Source: Lactiplantibacillus paraplantarum (GTDB lineage: Bacteria > Bacillota > Bacilli > Lactobacillales > Lactobacillaceae). From it: DNA of 64,000 nt. A model generated the notes under the pieces. The model searched no databases. It saw only the letters and a list, made by a program, of their open reading frames with translations, and was not told the DNA's origin. Below are positions 17,463-27,253 of this stretch, piece after piece. A program made the position numbers and the translations under genes. Location: NCBI RefSeq assembly GCF_003641145.1, contig NZ_CP032744.1:2666001-2730000 (forward strand). The letters are read 5' to 3'. Each line of letters starts with the position of its first letter. Position 1 is the first letter of the stretch.

Positions 17463-20181
17463 TTATCGATTGGGTACTGTTCGTGCGAGCGTCCAGGTTA
17501 ACGTCGTCTGATACGTATCAGTCAACGCCTGATCAGTCGGTACTTGTAAAGATAACATGCCAAGAGTCGACCGCGGTCCAAGGACATTGATTCCCTGATG
17601 TGAGCTAGTTTGATAATTGTTGACAATTAAGCTAGCAACGCCCGGCGTTAGCGTCGATTCCTTGCCCGTCTGTTGATCTTTATATCTGAGCACCGCGGTC
17701 AACGGGTGTACCGACTTTTCCCCAGTGAAGCCAGCAGCTGCCAGGGTCGCATTCAATGACCACGTTGCCCCCAATGACCGACCATCTTGAATAACTAAGC
17801 CAGTATCATAAGTGGCCCCATAATTTTCTGATTTGCCAGTAATTAAATTCTGCCCAAAATCAATCGACTTAGGAGCTGAAACAAACATCAGTTTTCCAGG
17901 GCTATACGTTAACGTGATTGTCTCATCCTTATCCGTAAATTCCCCTTGAATCCCCTCTGGCTGATCCGGCATATACCCCTCAATTTCAATGGGCTTAATA
18001 TGATAAGCGTCACCAGTTATACCGCTAATTTTAGTGTTCGCTACCAGCTCCTTACCAGTAGCGTCCACGTATTTCACGGTAATCGTATTTCCAGTGGCCC
18101 ATTCGAATTCACCAACCAGATTTTTGCCATCATACTTAGTCATCAAATCAGTGGATGTATAAACTTTTTTATTGTTCAAGCTGCGCCATTTACCAATATA
18201 GGGGGCTTCATTACTAGGAGTTGGTAAGTTCCAACGTTCACTATTAAAGAAATTAAAACTGGGGCCTAATAATAGTCGCTTAGGCGGCAATTGAGCGTTA
18301 AAAGTGTCAGCATAACTGCGCGCACTATTTGTATTCCACCTCGTTAAATCCAATTGTTCTAGCTTAGTATTTTGAAAAGTAGCGTCAAAGTTAGTCACTT
18401 TGGCTGTGTTCCACGCACCAAGATTTAACGTCTGCAATCCTGAACACTCGGCAAACATCTGTGACATATCCGTTGCTGAACTCGTCTGCCAATTCTCGAT
18501 GGGTAAGCTAGTTAACTGTGGATTACCGTAAAATACTTGCCCCATATCAACAACCTTACTCGTGTCCCACTTGCCGACTGGCAAATTATTTACTTGCCTG
18601 ACTTCGGTAAAAATGCCTCTCATTGTCGTCACATTACCAGTCTGCCAATCGTCAACTGGCAGTGCCATTACGCGACTCATTTCGGAGAAAGTACCGGCCA
18701 TGTTTTGAACATTCTGAGTACGCCACTTGCTAATCGGGAGCTGCTTTACCTCATCAACATTGGCAAACGTGCCCGCCATATTCGTCACCTTGCTAGTTTG
18801 CCAATTATCAACCGGCAAGGCCGTAACACTACTCATGCCCGCAAAAGTAAACCCAAGATTTTGAACATTCTGGGTATTCCACTTTGCAATTGGCAAGGTT
18901 GTTAAACTCGCACACCCACTGAAAGTCGAATTTAAATCGATAACCTTGCTAACATTCCAATTATCAAGTGGCAGCTGGGCCAATTTGGCATCATTGTAAA
19001 AAGTATTGCGTAGCGTCTCAACATTACTCGTATTCCAGTTATCAAGTGGCAAGGACGTGATATTCGGTAACTTGGCAAAAGTGCCATCTAATGAATTAAC
19101 GCGACTGGTGTCCCAATTAGCAACATTGAGGCTTTCCAAGCTCGTATCACCGGAGAAGACCAACTGCATATTGATAACTCGTCCGGTTTGCCACTTATCA
19201 ACTGGCAACGTTTTAACCTTAGTCATTCCTCTAAACATCGCTGACATATTCGTCACTAAGCGCGTATCCCAATTAGCAACATCCAATGAAGTCAGTGAAG
19301 TACAATCGGTGAATGTTCGCATTAACGTGGCCACTTTACTCGTATTCCACTTACCGACTGGCAGTGACGTTAACGAACTAGCACCATTGAATGTATCAAT
19401 CAAGTATTGCACTGAATGCGTGTCCCAGTTAGCGACATTCAACGTGGCTAACTTGGCACAATTCTGAAACGTGGCTTGCATCTTCGTTACCTGACTAACA
19501 TCCCAACTGTTGACATCCAACGCTACTAATTGTGAACATCCACGAAATATCCGTCACGCCGGTGAGATTAAGATTAGCTAGGCCATCAACATTCGTAACG
19601 TTAGGCAAATTAGCAAATAAATATGAATAATCATGAATAGTAGTCGCTGTAATCTGACCTTCAATAACAATTTTTAAAACTTGCGTCGCTTGATAACCAT
19701 TGGCATTCAACGTTTTGACAAGCCAGCTCCCCGCACTCGACCCAACCGAAGTTCCAAATGAGCCACCACTTAAGTGTAATGTTCCGTTGGTATCCAGGGT
19801 CATCTTAACAGTGCCATTGACCATTGCTGCCGCCTTAGTGGCTCGTGTAATGGCCGTTTCCGAGCGTTGATTTTCATCAACGCTTTCCTGGATTGTACTA
19901 TCACGATAACGATTACTAACTGACTCTGAACCTGACTGACTTACTAGCACTTTATTTTCTTGAGAATTTGGTCCGGTTGGTGACGTCGAAGTACTTGCTT
20001 CACCTTGTGACATCGCTTCTGTATCGGAAAAAACACTGCTAGTCGATGATATTGTCTGATCACCACTCAACTGTGATCGGGGTATTGCTTGAATGATTGT
20101 TCGTGATTCTCGATAGCCAATCACGCTCATTGCTAGTGCCAGCCCCAGACCACCCCGATACCATAATCGCCGGTGCTGCAT
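17463..20181 (-). pseudogene. cscC: Frameshifted BspA-like (DUF285) WxL surface protein gene, csc cluster 2
   Basis: Two overlapping reading frames make one protein. The first (from ATG 20181, MQHRRLW, with AAGGGGG 7 bases upstream) gives a signal region, a Ser-rich stretch and the first BspA repeat, then runs into a stop at 19495. The second (to 17463) continues with some 16 repeats of the form W[DN]TSxVTxMxxTFxxCxxLxxLxV, a MucBP-like domain (TVKYVDATGKELV), and a C-terminal WxL domain (TWSLNATL and LTWTLARTVPNR). The break is at 19531-19550. Restoring a second copy of the 11-mer TTTCGTGGATG joins the frames exactly, giving WMFRGCSQL, which fits the repeat consensus and makes 909 residues. 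As it stands the protein would lack its wall-binding domain. Confidence 0.85.
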
Positions 20182-20334
20182 CCCATCGCCCCCTTCAATA
20201 AATTGTATTTTAACATCTCTGAACATTAATTATCTTACATTATTTCAAGTACCTAACTATGAAAAAAAGGCTTACAATTTTGTGGATACTTTAATATTAA
20301 ATTTTTATTGGTTCAATATTATTAGTATCGTTAC

Positions 20335-20363
20335 TGGCAATTAGCTAATAAGTGTCTTATAAT
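20335..20363 (+). promoter_or_regulatory. Probable promoter of the HesB-like gene
   Basis: TATAAT at 20358-20363 with CTGGCA 18 bases upstream; 35 bases before the start codon, with AAGGAG between. Confidence 0.5.
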
Positions 20364-20397
20364 GCTTATTAAAAGTAAGCAAGGAGTCTGATATTCT

Positions 20398-20787
20398 ATG
20401 TCTAATCGTCAGTTAACATTTGATTCAGCCGTCGTTAATAAGTTATCATCGAAACTTGATGATCAAAAGCGGCTATTATTAACTTTTGAAGACGGCGTCG
20501 GTGCTTTTTCACAACACGCCATGCTGCACATGCAAACTCAATTCACACTTAATATTGTCTCAGCAACGACTCCCACCGAGGGCTATCATACAATTCTTGA
20601 TTCCAACCTCGGACCCGTTGCTGTCAAAGATTATTCAGTAGCAGATCTCCAGCAAACTATGACTATCCGCTTAAATACCCATCAAAACACCCTGCAACTC
20701 ACTGGTGAGGGTGGCATGATCGATGATAACGTTGGCTTGATTGACTTTACCGATCCAGATGGCATTAAGAAGAACCCCTCGCGTTAA
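20398..20787 (+). CDS. HesB/IscA-like fold protein (Fe-S biosynthesis family), 129 aa
   Basis: Resembles the lactobacillar proteins annotated as iron-sulfur cluster biosynthesis family (HesB-like): a beta-rich fold with KRLLLTFEDGVGAFS, FTLNIV and a C-terminal GLIDFTDPDG. The cysteines that bind clusters in IscA are absent (no Cys in the sequence), so a scaffold role is doubtful and the true function is unknown. AAGGAG precedes the ATG by 11 bases. Monocistronic with a strong terminator. Confidence 0.6.
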   Translation: MSNRQLTFDSAVVNKLSSKLDDQKRLLLTFEDGVGAFSQHAMLHMQTQFTLNIVSATTPTEGYHTILDSNLGPVAVKDYSVADLQQTMTIRLNTHQNTLQLTGEGGMIDDNVGLIDFTDPDGIKKNPSR

Positions 20788-20820
20788 CTACTTGTATTAA
20801 AAATCAACCATTGACTGAAA

Positions 20821-20852
20821 AACAACTTCTCCAGAATTTTGGAGAAGTTGTT
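20821..20852 (+). terminator. Terminator of the HesB-like gene
   Basis: Perfect 13-bp stem (20821-20833 with 20840-20852, 6-base loop) followed by TTTC. The rest of 20788-21109 contains only chance open frames. Confidence 0.85.
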
Positions 20853-21109
20853 TTCATATTGCTTATGGCGAACAATAAACCACTAGTTTTACTTATGAGA
20901 ACGAGCAAGACTTGCATTAAAACTCTCTTTTCGGTAATCGGCTTAATCGGCCACCACCCGATTAAACAGCGTGAACGCTTATATCTGCAATTCTCTAAAA
21001 ACACCTGCTGGTCGCGCGTACTAAATGTTTTTTTGCCAAACTGTCCTGTTCAGAGTCCAAGATGACTGCTCATAACTTTACGGAGTAGTCGTTTTAATTG
21101 CAACTAGCT

Positions 21110-21763
21110 CTATTGGACCGACTTTAAGTACGTTATGACATCCATTAACGTCGGAACAATTGCAGTTGCTTGATCAGCATACGGCTGGTTAGGTCGCTTC
21201 ATATCAGGGACACAAATCACTGGAATATTCGCTGCTGTCGCCGCCTGAATACCAGCCTCGCTATCTTCTAGGACTAAACAATCGGCTGGTTGTTGCTTGA
21301 GCTTGGCACATGCCATTAGAAAAATATCTGGGTAAGGCTTACCGTGATCAACGTCTGGTCCAAAAGTGAATTGATCAAAATACTGTGCCACATCATGAGC
21401 CGTTAATATACTCAAAGCCCGCTCCTGAATACTGGAGGAAGCCAACGCCACTGAATAATGGGCGGCATGTAAAAACTGCAACAATTCCCGTGCACCTGGC
21501 TTAAGATCGACCCCATCCTGCATGAACGTCTTCTCCAGCGCCAATGACTGCTTTAGTCCGCTATCAACATCAAATGGCAAATCAAAACGCTCAATCAAGT
21601 GTTGCATATTTGTGACTGCTGACTTACCACTATATTCCTGCGCATAAGTTGCCATTGATAGTGTCTTTCCATGCGCTTGCACCATTTGTTGATACATCTT
21701 TAACGAAATAACCTCACTATCAATCAGTAATCCATCTAAATCAAAAATAACCGCCTTCGTCAT
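21110..21763 (-). CDS. HAD-superfamily phosphatase/phosphoglucomutase-like hydrolase (217 aa)
   Basis: HAD subfamily IA enzyme with all motifs: I DLDGLLIDSE, II ASSS, III HGKPYPD, IV EDSEAGIQAA. The helical cap after motif I (about residues 15-80) matches the beta-phosphoglucomutase/sugar-phosphatase group. The ATG at 21763 has GGGAG 9 bases upstream; an in-frame TTG nine bases earlier touches that site. The precise substrate cannot be assigned; the gene stands alone, not next to a maltose or trehalose phosphorylase as true beta-PGM genes usually do. Confidence 0.85.
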   Translation of the reverse strand: MTKAVIFDLDGLLIDSEVISLKMYQQMVQAHGKTLSMATYAQEYSGKSAVTNMQHLIERFDLPFDVDSGLKQSLALEKTFMQDGVDLKPGARELLQFLHAAHYSVALASSSIQERALSILTAHDVAQYFDQFTFGPDVDHGKPYPDIFLMACAKLKQQPADCLVLEDSEAGIQAATAANIPVICVPDMKRPNQPYADQATAIVPTLMDVITYLKSVQ

Positions 21764-21934
21764 CGCTGCCAACTCCCATTCTATTTATCGTCAATAGTCT
21801 AAGCTTATCATAATCGCCCATAAATGTAAGCGGACTCATCAAGACTAATGTTAAGTTTTCTAACTAATTTTTACTCTGGACAAACTGTTAACGAGCAGGC
21901 ACGCTAATAATAGCCAGTGAGAGGAAACAGCTCT

Positions 21935-22084
21935 TTGAATCAGGTACAATCAAAGTCCTTTTCAAAGATTATATTTTTGCCAAATCCGTGGGGCCTCGGT
22001 ATTCAAATCACCCAGCTAGTTATCACACTCAGTTGGCTAGGGGCCAATTGGTTCCTTGCTCGTCGTCAAAATTCAAAACATTAA
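21935..22084 (+). CDS. Possible small membrane peptide (49 aa, TTG start)
   Basis: Open frame with GAGAGGA 8-9 bases before a TTG. The product is basic at both ends (SKSFSKII, ARRQNSKH) with a hydrophobic centre (ITQLVITLSWLGANWFLA). The stop is followed 12 bases later by a strong hairpin terminator, which suggests a transcribed unit between the HAD and HxlR genes. I do not recognise a family. A non-ATG start and the absence of a clear promoter keep confidence low. Confidence 0.35.
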   Translation: MNQVQSKSFSKIIFLPNPWGLGIQITQLVITLSWLGANWFLARRQNSKH

Positions 22085-22096
22085 TTTATTCCAGTC

Positions 22097-22139
22097 AAAA
22101 AGGTGCGCCAGAATGGTTCCATTCTTAGCGCATCTTTTT
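22097..22139 (+). terminator. Bidirectional hairpin terminator
   Basis: Outer stem AAAAAGGTGCGC/GCGCATCTTTTT plus inner perfect stem AGAATGG/CCATTCT. It serves the small open frame on the plus strand and/or the HxlR gene on the minus strand. Confidence 0.8.
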
Positions 22140-22160
22140 AACTTAGGTTAAACTCGTCTG

Positions 22161-22523
22161 TTATAAATCATCTCGGTGCAGCAGTGCAATCTCCTCACCC
22201 GCAGCGCGACGCCGATCAATATTATCTTCCCCCCACACACATAATTCATGTAAGACCACGGACAAACTTCGACCATAATCACTTAATCCATATTCTACGC
22301 GTGGTGGCACTTGTTGGTATACTTTGCGAGTCACAATATTAGCCGCTTCTAACTCCCGTAATTGTTGCACTAACATTTTCTGCGAGATTTGAGGAATCGC
22401 ACGTTCCAATTCACTCGTCCGCATCGTCTGAGTACGTAGGTGGCATAAAATAATTGATTTCCATTTACCACCAATAATCTCCATTGTGGCTTCAACCCCA
22501 ATATGATACGTCTTATTTTCCAT
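22161..22523 (-). CDS. HxlR-family winged-helix regulator (120 aa)
   Basis: Complete HxlR (MarR-like) protein: ATMEIIGGKWKSIILCHL, then the wing QISQKMLVQQLRELE and PRVEYGLSDYG. The start at 22523 (MENKTYHIG) has GGAG 9 bases upstream. Divergent to the MFS transporter gene; the 126-base spacer carries repeated AAGT-N4-ACTT dyads, so it most likely represses that gene in response to a toxic compound or redox signal. One Cys near residue 26, in the ILCHL segment, is a position used for redox sensing in some family members. Confidence 0.9.
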   Translation of the reverse strand: MENKTYHIGVEATMEIIGGKWKSIILCHLRTQTMRTSELERAIPQISQKMLVQQLRELEAANIVTRKVYQQVPPRVEYGLSDYGRSLSVVLHELCVWGEDNIDRRRAAGEEIALLHRDDL

Positions 22524-22571
22524 AATTATCGTCTCCATTCTATACTTACTTTTTAGTGGGTATAGTACTTT

Positions 22572-22587
22572 AAAGTCGGTACTTGTC
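22572..22587. promoter_or_regulatory. Probable HxlR operator of the MFS gene
   Basis: AAAGTCGGTACTTGTC with the dyad AAGT-N4-ACTT; a second half-spaced dyad (AAGTCACTT) follows at 22591-22599. The same 16-mer, differing only at two central bases, occurs before the other HxlR target at 34993. Confidence 0.6.
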
Positions 22588-22649
22588 TAAAAGTCACTTG
22601 CTAGTATAATCATTATTTATCAACTAAGCAATAGCAGGAGGCTTTTCTT

Positions 22650-23855
22650 ATGACAAAACAGTTCAATCCTAGCTGGACACTTTTTGCGCTCGCAATTAGT
22701 GCCTTTGCAATCGGGGCAACAGAATTTATTAGCGTTGGCTTAATGCCACTACTCGTTAGCAGTTTTCATATCAACTTAGCACAGGCTGGGTTGACCGTCT
22801 CAATCTACGCCATTGGTATTATGATTGGCGCTCCCGTCATGACATTGCTCACTGGTCGGCTCAACCGCCACCGACTGATGATGTTAATCATGATTTTATT
22901 TATTATCGGTAACTTGCTGGCCGCCAGTGCCCCTACGTTTGGTATTCTACTCGCTGGTCGGGTCGTGGCCGCTTTAGCTCATGGTATTTTTATGACCGTG
23001 GCATCAGTGATCGCCGCTGACGTGGTCGCACCTGCCAAACGAGCCTCAGCAATCGCCATCATGTTTACCGGACTAACCGTCGCCACCGTTACTGGTGTGC
23101 CACTGGGAACGATGATTGGCCAATTAGGTGGTTGGCGCTGGTCCTTTATCTTCATTAGTTTAATTGGTGTCATTGGCTTACTAGCAGATTACTGGTTAAT
23201 TCCTCGTAACCTACCATTACCAAGCAAGGCGACGGTCCGGGGGATTATCCGGGTTCTTACTAATCCGCAGTTGTTATTTGCCTTACTCGTTACAGCATTA
23301 GGTTATGGTGGCACGTTCGTAGTTTATACCTATCTATCCCCACTATTGGAACAACAAATGCACTGGTCGGCTAGCGCCGTAGTCTTAATTCTAGTCGTCT
23401 ATGGCTTAATGGTTGCCCTTGGTAATACGCTGGGTGGACGTTGGGCCAATGCCCGCCCACTGATTGCACTATTCAAAATGTTCAGCGGGTTGCTCGTCAC
23501 TTTACTAATTTTAAGCATCACTGGCCACAGTCACTGGTTAGGTCTACTGACCGTCCTATTAATGGGTATCTTTGCCTTCATGAACGTACCAGGACTGCAG
23601 CTGTATATCGTTCAGTTAGCTGAACAAAATACACCTCACGACATTACGATGGCTTCCGCATTAAATATTTCCGCTTTTAACGTCGGCATCGCACTTGGCT
23701 CTGGTATTGGTGGGCAAGTGACAACCAACCTTGGTTTAGGCTGGACGCCGATTTTCGGTGCCGGCATGGTGGCTGTTAGTCTGGTCCTATTGTTAGGCCT
23801 GATTTGGTTGGCTCGGCCAGCCAAAGATGCAGATCAGAACTGTGTCCAAAACTAA
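22650..23855 (+). CDS. Major facilitator superfamily efflux transporter, DHA1 type (401 aa)
   Basis: Twelve hydrophobic segments spanning the length, with the DHA1 features GATEFISVGLMP in helix 1, the loop motif TGRLNRHRLMM between helices 2 and 3, and the antiporter-type TGVPLGTMIGQ in helix 5. It belongs to the AraJ/YdhP-like drug or sugar efflux group driven by the proton gradient. AGGAGG stands 7 bases before the ATG. Divergent from the HxlR regulator, which probably controls it. Substrate unknown. Confidence 0.9.
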   Translation: MTKQFNPSWTLFALAISAFAIGATEFISVGLMPLLVSSFHINLAQAGLTVSIYAIGIMIGAPVMTLLTGRLNRHRLMMLIMILFIIGNLLAASAPTFGILLAGRVVAALAHGIFMTVASVIAADVVAPAKRASAIAIMFTGLTVATVTGVPLGTMIGQLGGWRWSFIFISLIGVIGLLADYWLIPRNLPLPSKATVRGIIRVLTNPQLLFALLVTALGYGGTFVVYTYLSPLLEQQMHWSASAVVLILVVYGLMVALGNTLGGRWANARPLIALFKMFSGLLVTLLILSITGHSHWLGLLTVLLMGIFAFMNVPGLQLYIVQLAEQNTPHDITMASALNISAFNVGIALGSGIGGQVTTNLGLGWTPIFGAGMVAVSLVLLLGLIWLARPAKDADQNCVQN

Positions 23856-23869
23856 CTACTAAATAAAAT

Positions 23870-23937
23870 CACTAGGCTTAACGATCGAATGATACCTGAC
23901 TATCAGGTTGCCTTATCGCTGAGCTTAGTGGTTTTTA
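23870..23937 (+). terminator. Terminator of the MFS gene
   Basis: Long imperfect hairpin (outer CACTAGGCTTA with GAGCTTAGTG, inner perfect ACCTGA/TCAGGT) followed by GTTTTTATTT. The remaining gap to 24385 holds no gene, only a fragment of the MITE-like arm at 24261. Confidence 0.7.
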
Positions 23938-24260
23938 TTTACGCTAAATTTAAAGCAAGTTAAGTATGCTTAGCTTACTTTATAACCAGTTACTACGCTT
24001 TTTCACTAATGGAGCCGCGCGAATCATCGTGAAAACGCACGGTAGCCCTAACTAGCCGCCAACTTCCATTTACTTCATACATCACGAACCATTATTTAAG
24101 CCGCCTTAACCCCCTTTTAGGATACTGCAGTCAGCTTAAAGACTCCATTTGGAACTTTTATGCCCAATCTGCGCAATATTTTAGTGATTAGCTTCTTTAG
24201 TCAAAATCAATGAGGTTGCATTTTTGCTTTCAGAAAGCTATAACGGTAAATGTACAATTG

Positions 24261-24282
24261 ATACGCATTGTGCTAGTTAATT
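24261..24282 (+). repeat. Isolated arm of the MITE-like element
   Basis: 22 bases identical to the left terminus of the element at 35938 (including the two bases before it). No opposing arm is visible, so this is a remnant or chance similarity. Confidence 0.45.
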
Positions 24283-24385
24283 CTTATTTAACCGTTCGTA
24301 TTAACTAACCAGTATTAATGACTAAGTCAGCACTACTAAGTAGACAATTGACAATATCGGGGATAACAAAGTATGGGGGCGTAAC

Positions 24386-25009
24386 ATGCAACGCAGATCA
24401 ATATTAATTTTATTAGCCAGTATCACTTTAATTATCGGAACATTAACGGTCGGAACTGTCACAATTGTAGGGGCAACTCATCCGACCAGTCAAACAACGA
24501 TGACGACTAAAAAGACACCGACGAAGGTTAAGTCGAAAGCCCAAGTAACGGTTATGCGCACGCCAATCAACTGGCGTCAATCATCCGAAAAAGTCGCGTA
24601 CCCCACGGTGAATCACTATCCGAACTTATGGATCCACGTTTCACTAGCCAAACAACGGTTATATCTGATGAATCACCAACACGTTCTTTATACGATGTAC
24701 GCTTCTAGCGGTGTGCCAACCGCCGATCGTAAAACACCCCGCGGTACCTATCATGTGCAGGCTGAACGGGGTAAATATTTTTATAGCGCTAGTGTTAATG
24801 AAGGCGCCTATTATTGGGTTTCATGGCTCAACCATGGTGAATATTTATTCCATTCCACCCCAGTTGATGCCCAGGGACACTTTATCAAGTCCGATGCCGC
24901 CAAGCTCGGTAAACAACCATCCTCGCATGGTTGTATTCACCTTAGCGTCGCAGATTCTAAGTGGGTCTACGATAACATTAAGTACGGTACTAAGGTCGTT
25001 ATTGATTAA
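24386..25009 (+). CDS. L,D-transpeptidase (YkuD domain), membrane-anchored (207 aa)
   Basis: N-terminal signal anchor (residues 4-28), a Thr/Lys-rich linker, then a YkuD catalytic domain at about 75-207 with LWIHVSLAKQRLYLM, RKTPRGTYHV and the catalytic HSTPVD...SSHGCIHLS, where Cys and His are the active residues. Enzymes of this family make 3-3 peptidoglycan cross-links, attach proteins or trim stem peptides outside the membrane; which of these applies is unclear. GGGGGCG precedes the ATG. Single gene with a strong downstream terminator. Confidence 0.92.
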   Translation: MQRRSILILLASITLIIGTLTVGTVTIVGATHPTSQTTMTTKKTPTKVKSKAQVTVMRTPINWRQSSEKVAYPTVNHYPNLWIHVSLAKQRLYLMNHQHVLYTMYASSGVPTADRKTPRGTYHVQAERGKYFYSASVNEGAYYWVSWLNHGEYLFHSTPVDAQGHFIKSDAAKLGKQPSSHGCIHLSVADSKWVYDNIKYGTKVVID

Positions 25010-25131
25010 CAGTCACAAGGCGTTAAAACCTATCATCCTTATCAAACCCACTTAATATTATTGAACAACTTGGCACCAATATTTTGAAGATAACCAAGCA
25101 ATTAAGTACCGAATAAGCTCATCTTGATAAT

Positions 25132-25174
25132 AAATAACCGGTTCGAGAAGGTAGACTTCTTGAACCGGTTATTT
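25132..25174. terminator. Bidirectional terminator between the L,D-transpeptidase and LamR-like genes
   Basis: 19-bp stem with one wobble (25132-25150 with 25156-25174, 5-base loop); A/T-rich on both outer sides; the genes are convergent. Confidence 0.85.
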
Positions 25175-25260
25175 AGTCTTACGTGCTTTGAACAACCTTG
25201 CCTCTGACATCCATATGGTCACCATTGATATTGGGATTATTTCCCTAAAGTCGAGCACCA

Positions 25261-25998
25261 CTAGTTGCTAACTTGGCGTGTTAAGTGGCGGCTAGCCTGC
25301 GCAGAGCACAGTACCGATTCCCCATCGGCCATCGTTAATTGGTGATAATGCTTATCTAACGACCGAATTCGGGTTAAATTAACAACGTACGACTTATGAC
25401 ACCGATAAAAGTTACGATTTAAATCGGGAACATCTTTCAACAGCCCATAATACTCCAGCTCGCCATCATCTAGGTGAATTACGATTTTATGAGGGCTCAT
25501 CGAACTCTCAAAAAATAAAATGTGTTGAACATCTAATGACCGAATCGTCTCGCCAATCTTAATCTGAATATAACTATTTTGATCATTTTCTTCAGCCTTA
25601 AACCGATCCTGTGCCACCTTTAAAACCTCATTCAATCGTTTATATAGCCGATCAGGAAAATCCTTCAGTATGAAATCTAAGGCTTCGACCTGATACTGAA
25701 AAACGGTTAGTGAGAGCTCCGTATGCGTTGTAATAAAGACAATCTTACTACGCCCGCCCAAATCACGAATTTGGCTTGCCAATTGGATACCATTGATATC
25801 GGAATTCAAAGCAATATCTAGGAGAAAAATGGCCTTTTCAGGTTGTTCACTTTCAACCTGCGTTAAGATTGCATGTGGATCTGGACTGGTTAGTCCAAAA
25901 CTCATATCTAATTGCTGATCAATAATCACTTTGCTAACCAGTTGTTCCAAGTTCTGTAACTGTTTAGCATCGTCTTCACAAATATACACTTTAATCAT
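25261..25998 (-). CDS. lamR: LytTR-type response regulator, AgrA/LamA/LamR family (245 aa)
   Basis: Receiver domain (about 1-125) with the acidic pair EDD at 8-10, the phospho-acceptor Asp in LLDIAL near residue 60, and Lys near 112 (ILKDF), followed by a LytTR DNA-binding domain (about 140-243) with FYRCHKSYVVNL and the LDKHYHQLTMADG turn. Four bases separate it from the kinase gene. In L. plantarum two such systems are known, lamBDCA and lamKR; the absence of an AgrB-like protease gene here matches lamKR. Known roles in that species are adherence and surface polysaccharide control. The symbol is assigned by family and context. Confidence 0.85.
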   Translation of the reverse strand: MIKVYICEDDAKQLQNLEQLVSKVIIDQQLDMSFGLTSPDPHAILTQVESEQPEKAIFLLDIALNSDINGIQLASQIRDLGGRSKIVFITTHTELSLTVFQYQVEALDFILKDFPDRLYKRLNEVLKVAQDRFKAEENDQNSYIQIKIGETIRSLDVQHILFFESSMSPHKIVIHLDDGELEYYGLLKDVPDLNRNFYRCHKSYVVNLTRIRSLDKHYHQLTMADGESVLCSAQASRHLTRQVSN

Positions 25999-26002
25999 TT
26001 TA

Positions 26003-27253
26003 TTATTCCCACTTTACCGTTAAACGCTGTACAAAGACTGACTCCAGTAACCGCGTCTCCAAGATCATATTTTCGTTGCGATTCACAATAGTGCTAAGTT
26101 GACTTAACCCCAAGCCCCGATCCTGTCCCTTGGTTGAATACCCCGCTACTTTTAACTGCCATAAAGGTGGCAATTGGTCAAACACGGTATTTTGGACTAA
26201 GAATACCGTACTTTGCGCCGTCATGAAGACGGCTCCTGTTAATTCACCACTATAATGACCGGCAGTTGCTTCAATTGCATTATCCAAAATAATGCCCAAC
26301 GCAATATCTAAATCCAATTCATTGGTGGTCACACTTTCAAGGACTTGTTTCAAGTCGAAGTGCACGTTGATTCCTTGCGATTGCGCATAACTGAGTTTAC
26401 TGAACAAAATACTCTTAATCGATTTAACCTTAACCCGACTTAAATCTTCGAGCCTATATTGTTCATCACTGACCCGCTTAGTCACTGGGGCAATATTTTG
26501 CTGGTAATATTCCCGTAATCCACTTAAATCATCTGTTTTTAAATATTCACTAATGGAGAGCATCATATTCTGATAATCATGGCGAAAGCGACGCAGTTCG
26601 TTGTAATGCGCTTCGATCTCATTCATATACCGCGTATCATTTTTGATTTGCAGGTTTTGTTGCTGAACCTTATATTTAGCTCGAATCGTAATCCGATATT
26701 CATCGTATATGGCGATTGCAAAGCCGATGACCACCATTAACACAACTAAATTACTAATAACAATTCGTAGTTCATTATCGAGCCCCTCACTGACAATGAT
26801 ATATAAATAAATCACGAGCAACAACACCGCTGTGATGCGGTTCAAAGTTGGTCGGTCAAACGTCGTCTTGATATGCGTGTTCATTAAAATCGCGTTCAAA
26901 ATAATTAGACCGAGCAGTTGTAAACCCGTGAAAATAATGAGGTACGTATTATTTAGCTTAATCGAATACGCCAATAATGAACTGATATGATCAATGACAA
27001 TCGACCAAATTCCCACTTGCAAGCCAATAAAAAATGCTTCACTAAAACTCCGCGTATGCCACCAGGTAAACAGCATGACCATCACTAACAACGGCAACCA
27101 TATATAAGTCCCCATCGTGGTAAAAGCAACGCTGCTAACGAGGCTACAGGCCAAAGCATAGCTGATATCCAAAATAGTGATGGTTCGCCAATCACGTAGC
27201 AGAACCTTAACAAATAAAAACAAGAATAACGTTTGCACAAAAATCATCACCAT
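26003..27253 (-). CDS. lamK: AgrC/LamK-type peptide-sensing histidine kinase (416 aa)
   Basis: About six membrane segments in residues 1-195, then a coiled stretch, the H-box RHDYQNMMLS near residue 226, the N-box LGIILDNAIEA, and the G-box GLGLSQL. GGGG 7 bases upstream supports the ATG at 27253. A 41-codon open frame ends inside its first codons (see 27247-27372). It forms an operon with the LytTR regulator. The ligand is expected to be a cyclic peptide by analogy with Agr/Lam systems; no agrB-like processing gene is nearby. Confidence 0.88.
   Translation of the reverse strand: MVMIFVQTLFLFLFVKVLLRDWRTITILDISYALACSLVSSVAFTTMGTYIWLPLLVMVMLFTWWHTRSFSEAFFIGLQVGIWSIVIDHISSLLAYSIKLNNTYLIIFTGLQLLGLIILNAILMNTHIKTTFDRPTLNRITAVLLLVIYLYIIVSEGLDNELRIVISNLVVLMVVIGFAIAIYDEYRITIRAKYKVQQQNLQIKNDTRYMNEIEAHYNELRRFRHDYQNMMLSISEYLKTDDLSGLREYYQQNIAPVTKRVSDEQYRLEDLSRVKVKSIKSILFSKLSYAQSQGINVHFDLKQVLESVTTNELDLDIALGIILDNAIEATAGHYSGELTGAVFMTAQSTVFLVQNTVFDQLPPLWQLKVAGYSTKGQDRGLGLSQLSTIVNRNENMILETRLLESVFVQRLTVKWE

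Noticed and set aside
20811..21065. Plus-strand open frame of 84 codons after the HesB-like gene
   Set aside because: It starts inside the terminator hairpin, has no ribosome binding site and a random composition.
21064..21090. Hairpin GACTGCTC/GAGTAGTC before the HAD gene's 3' end as a terminator
   Set aside because: On the minus strand it has a mismatch and no T-run; on the plus strand there is no gene to terminate.
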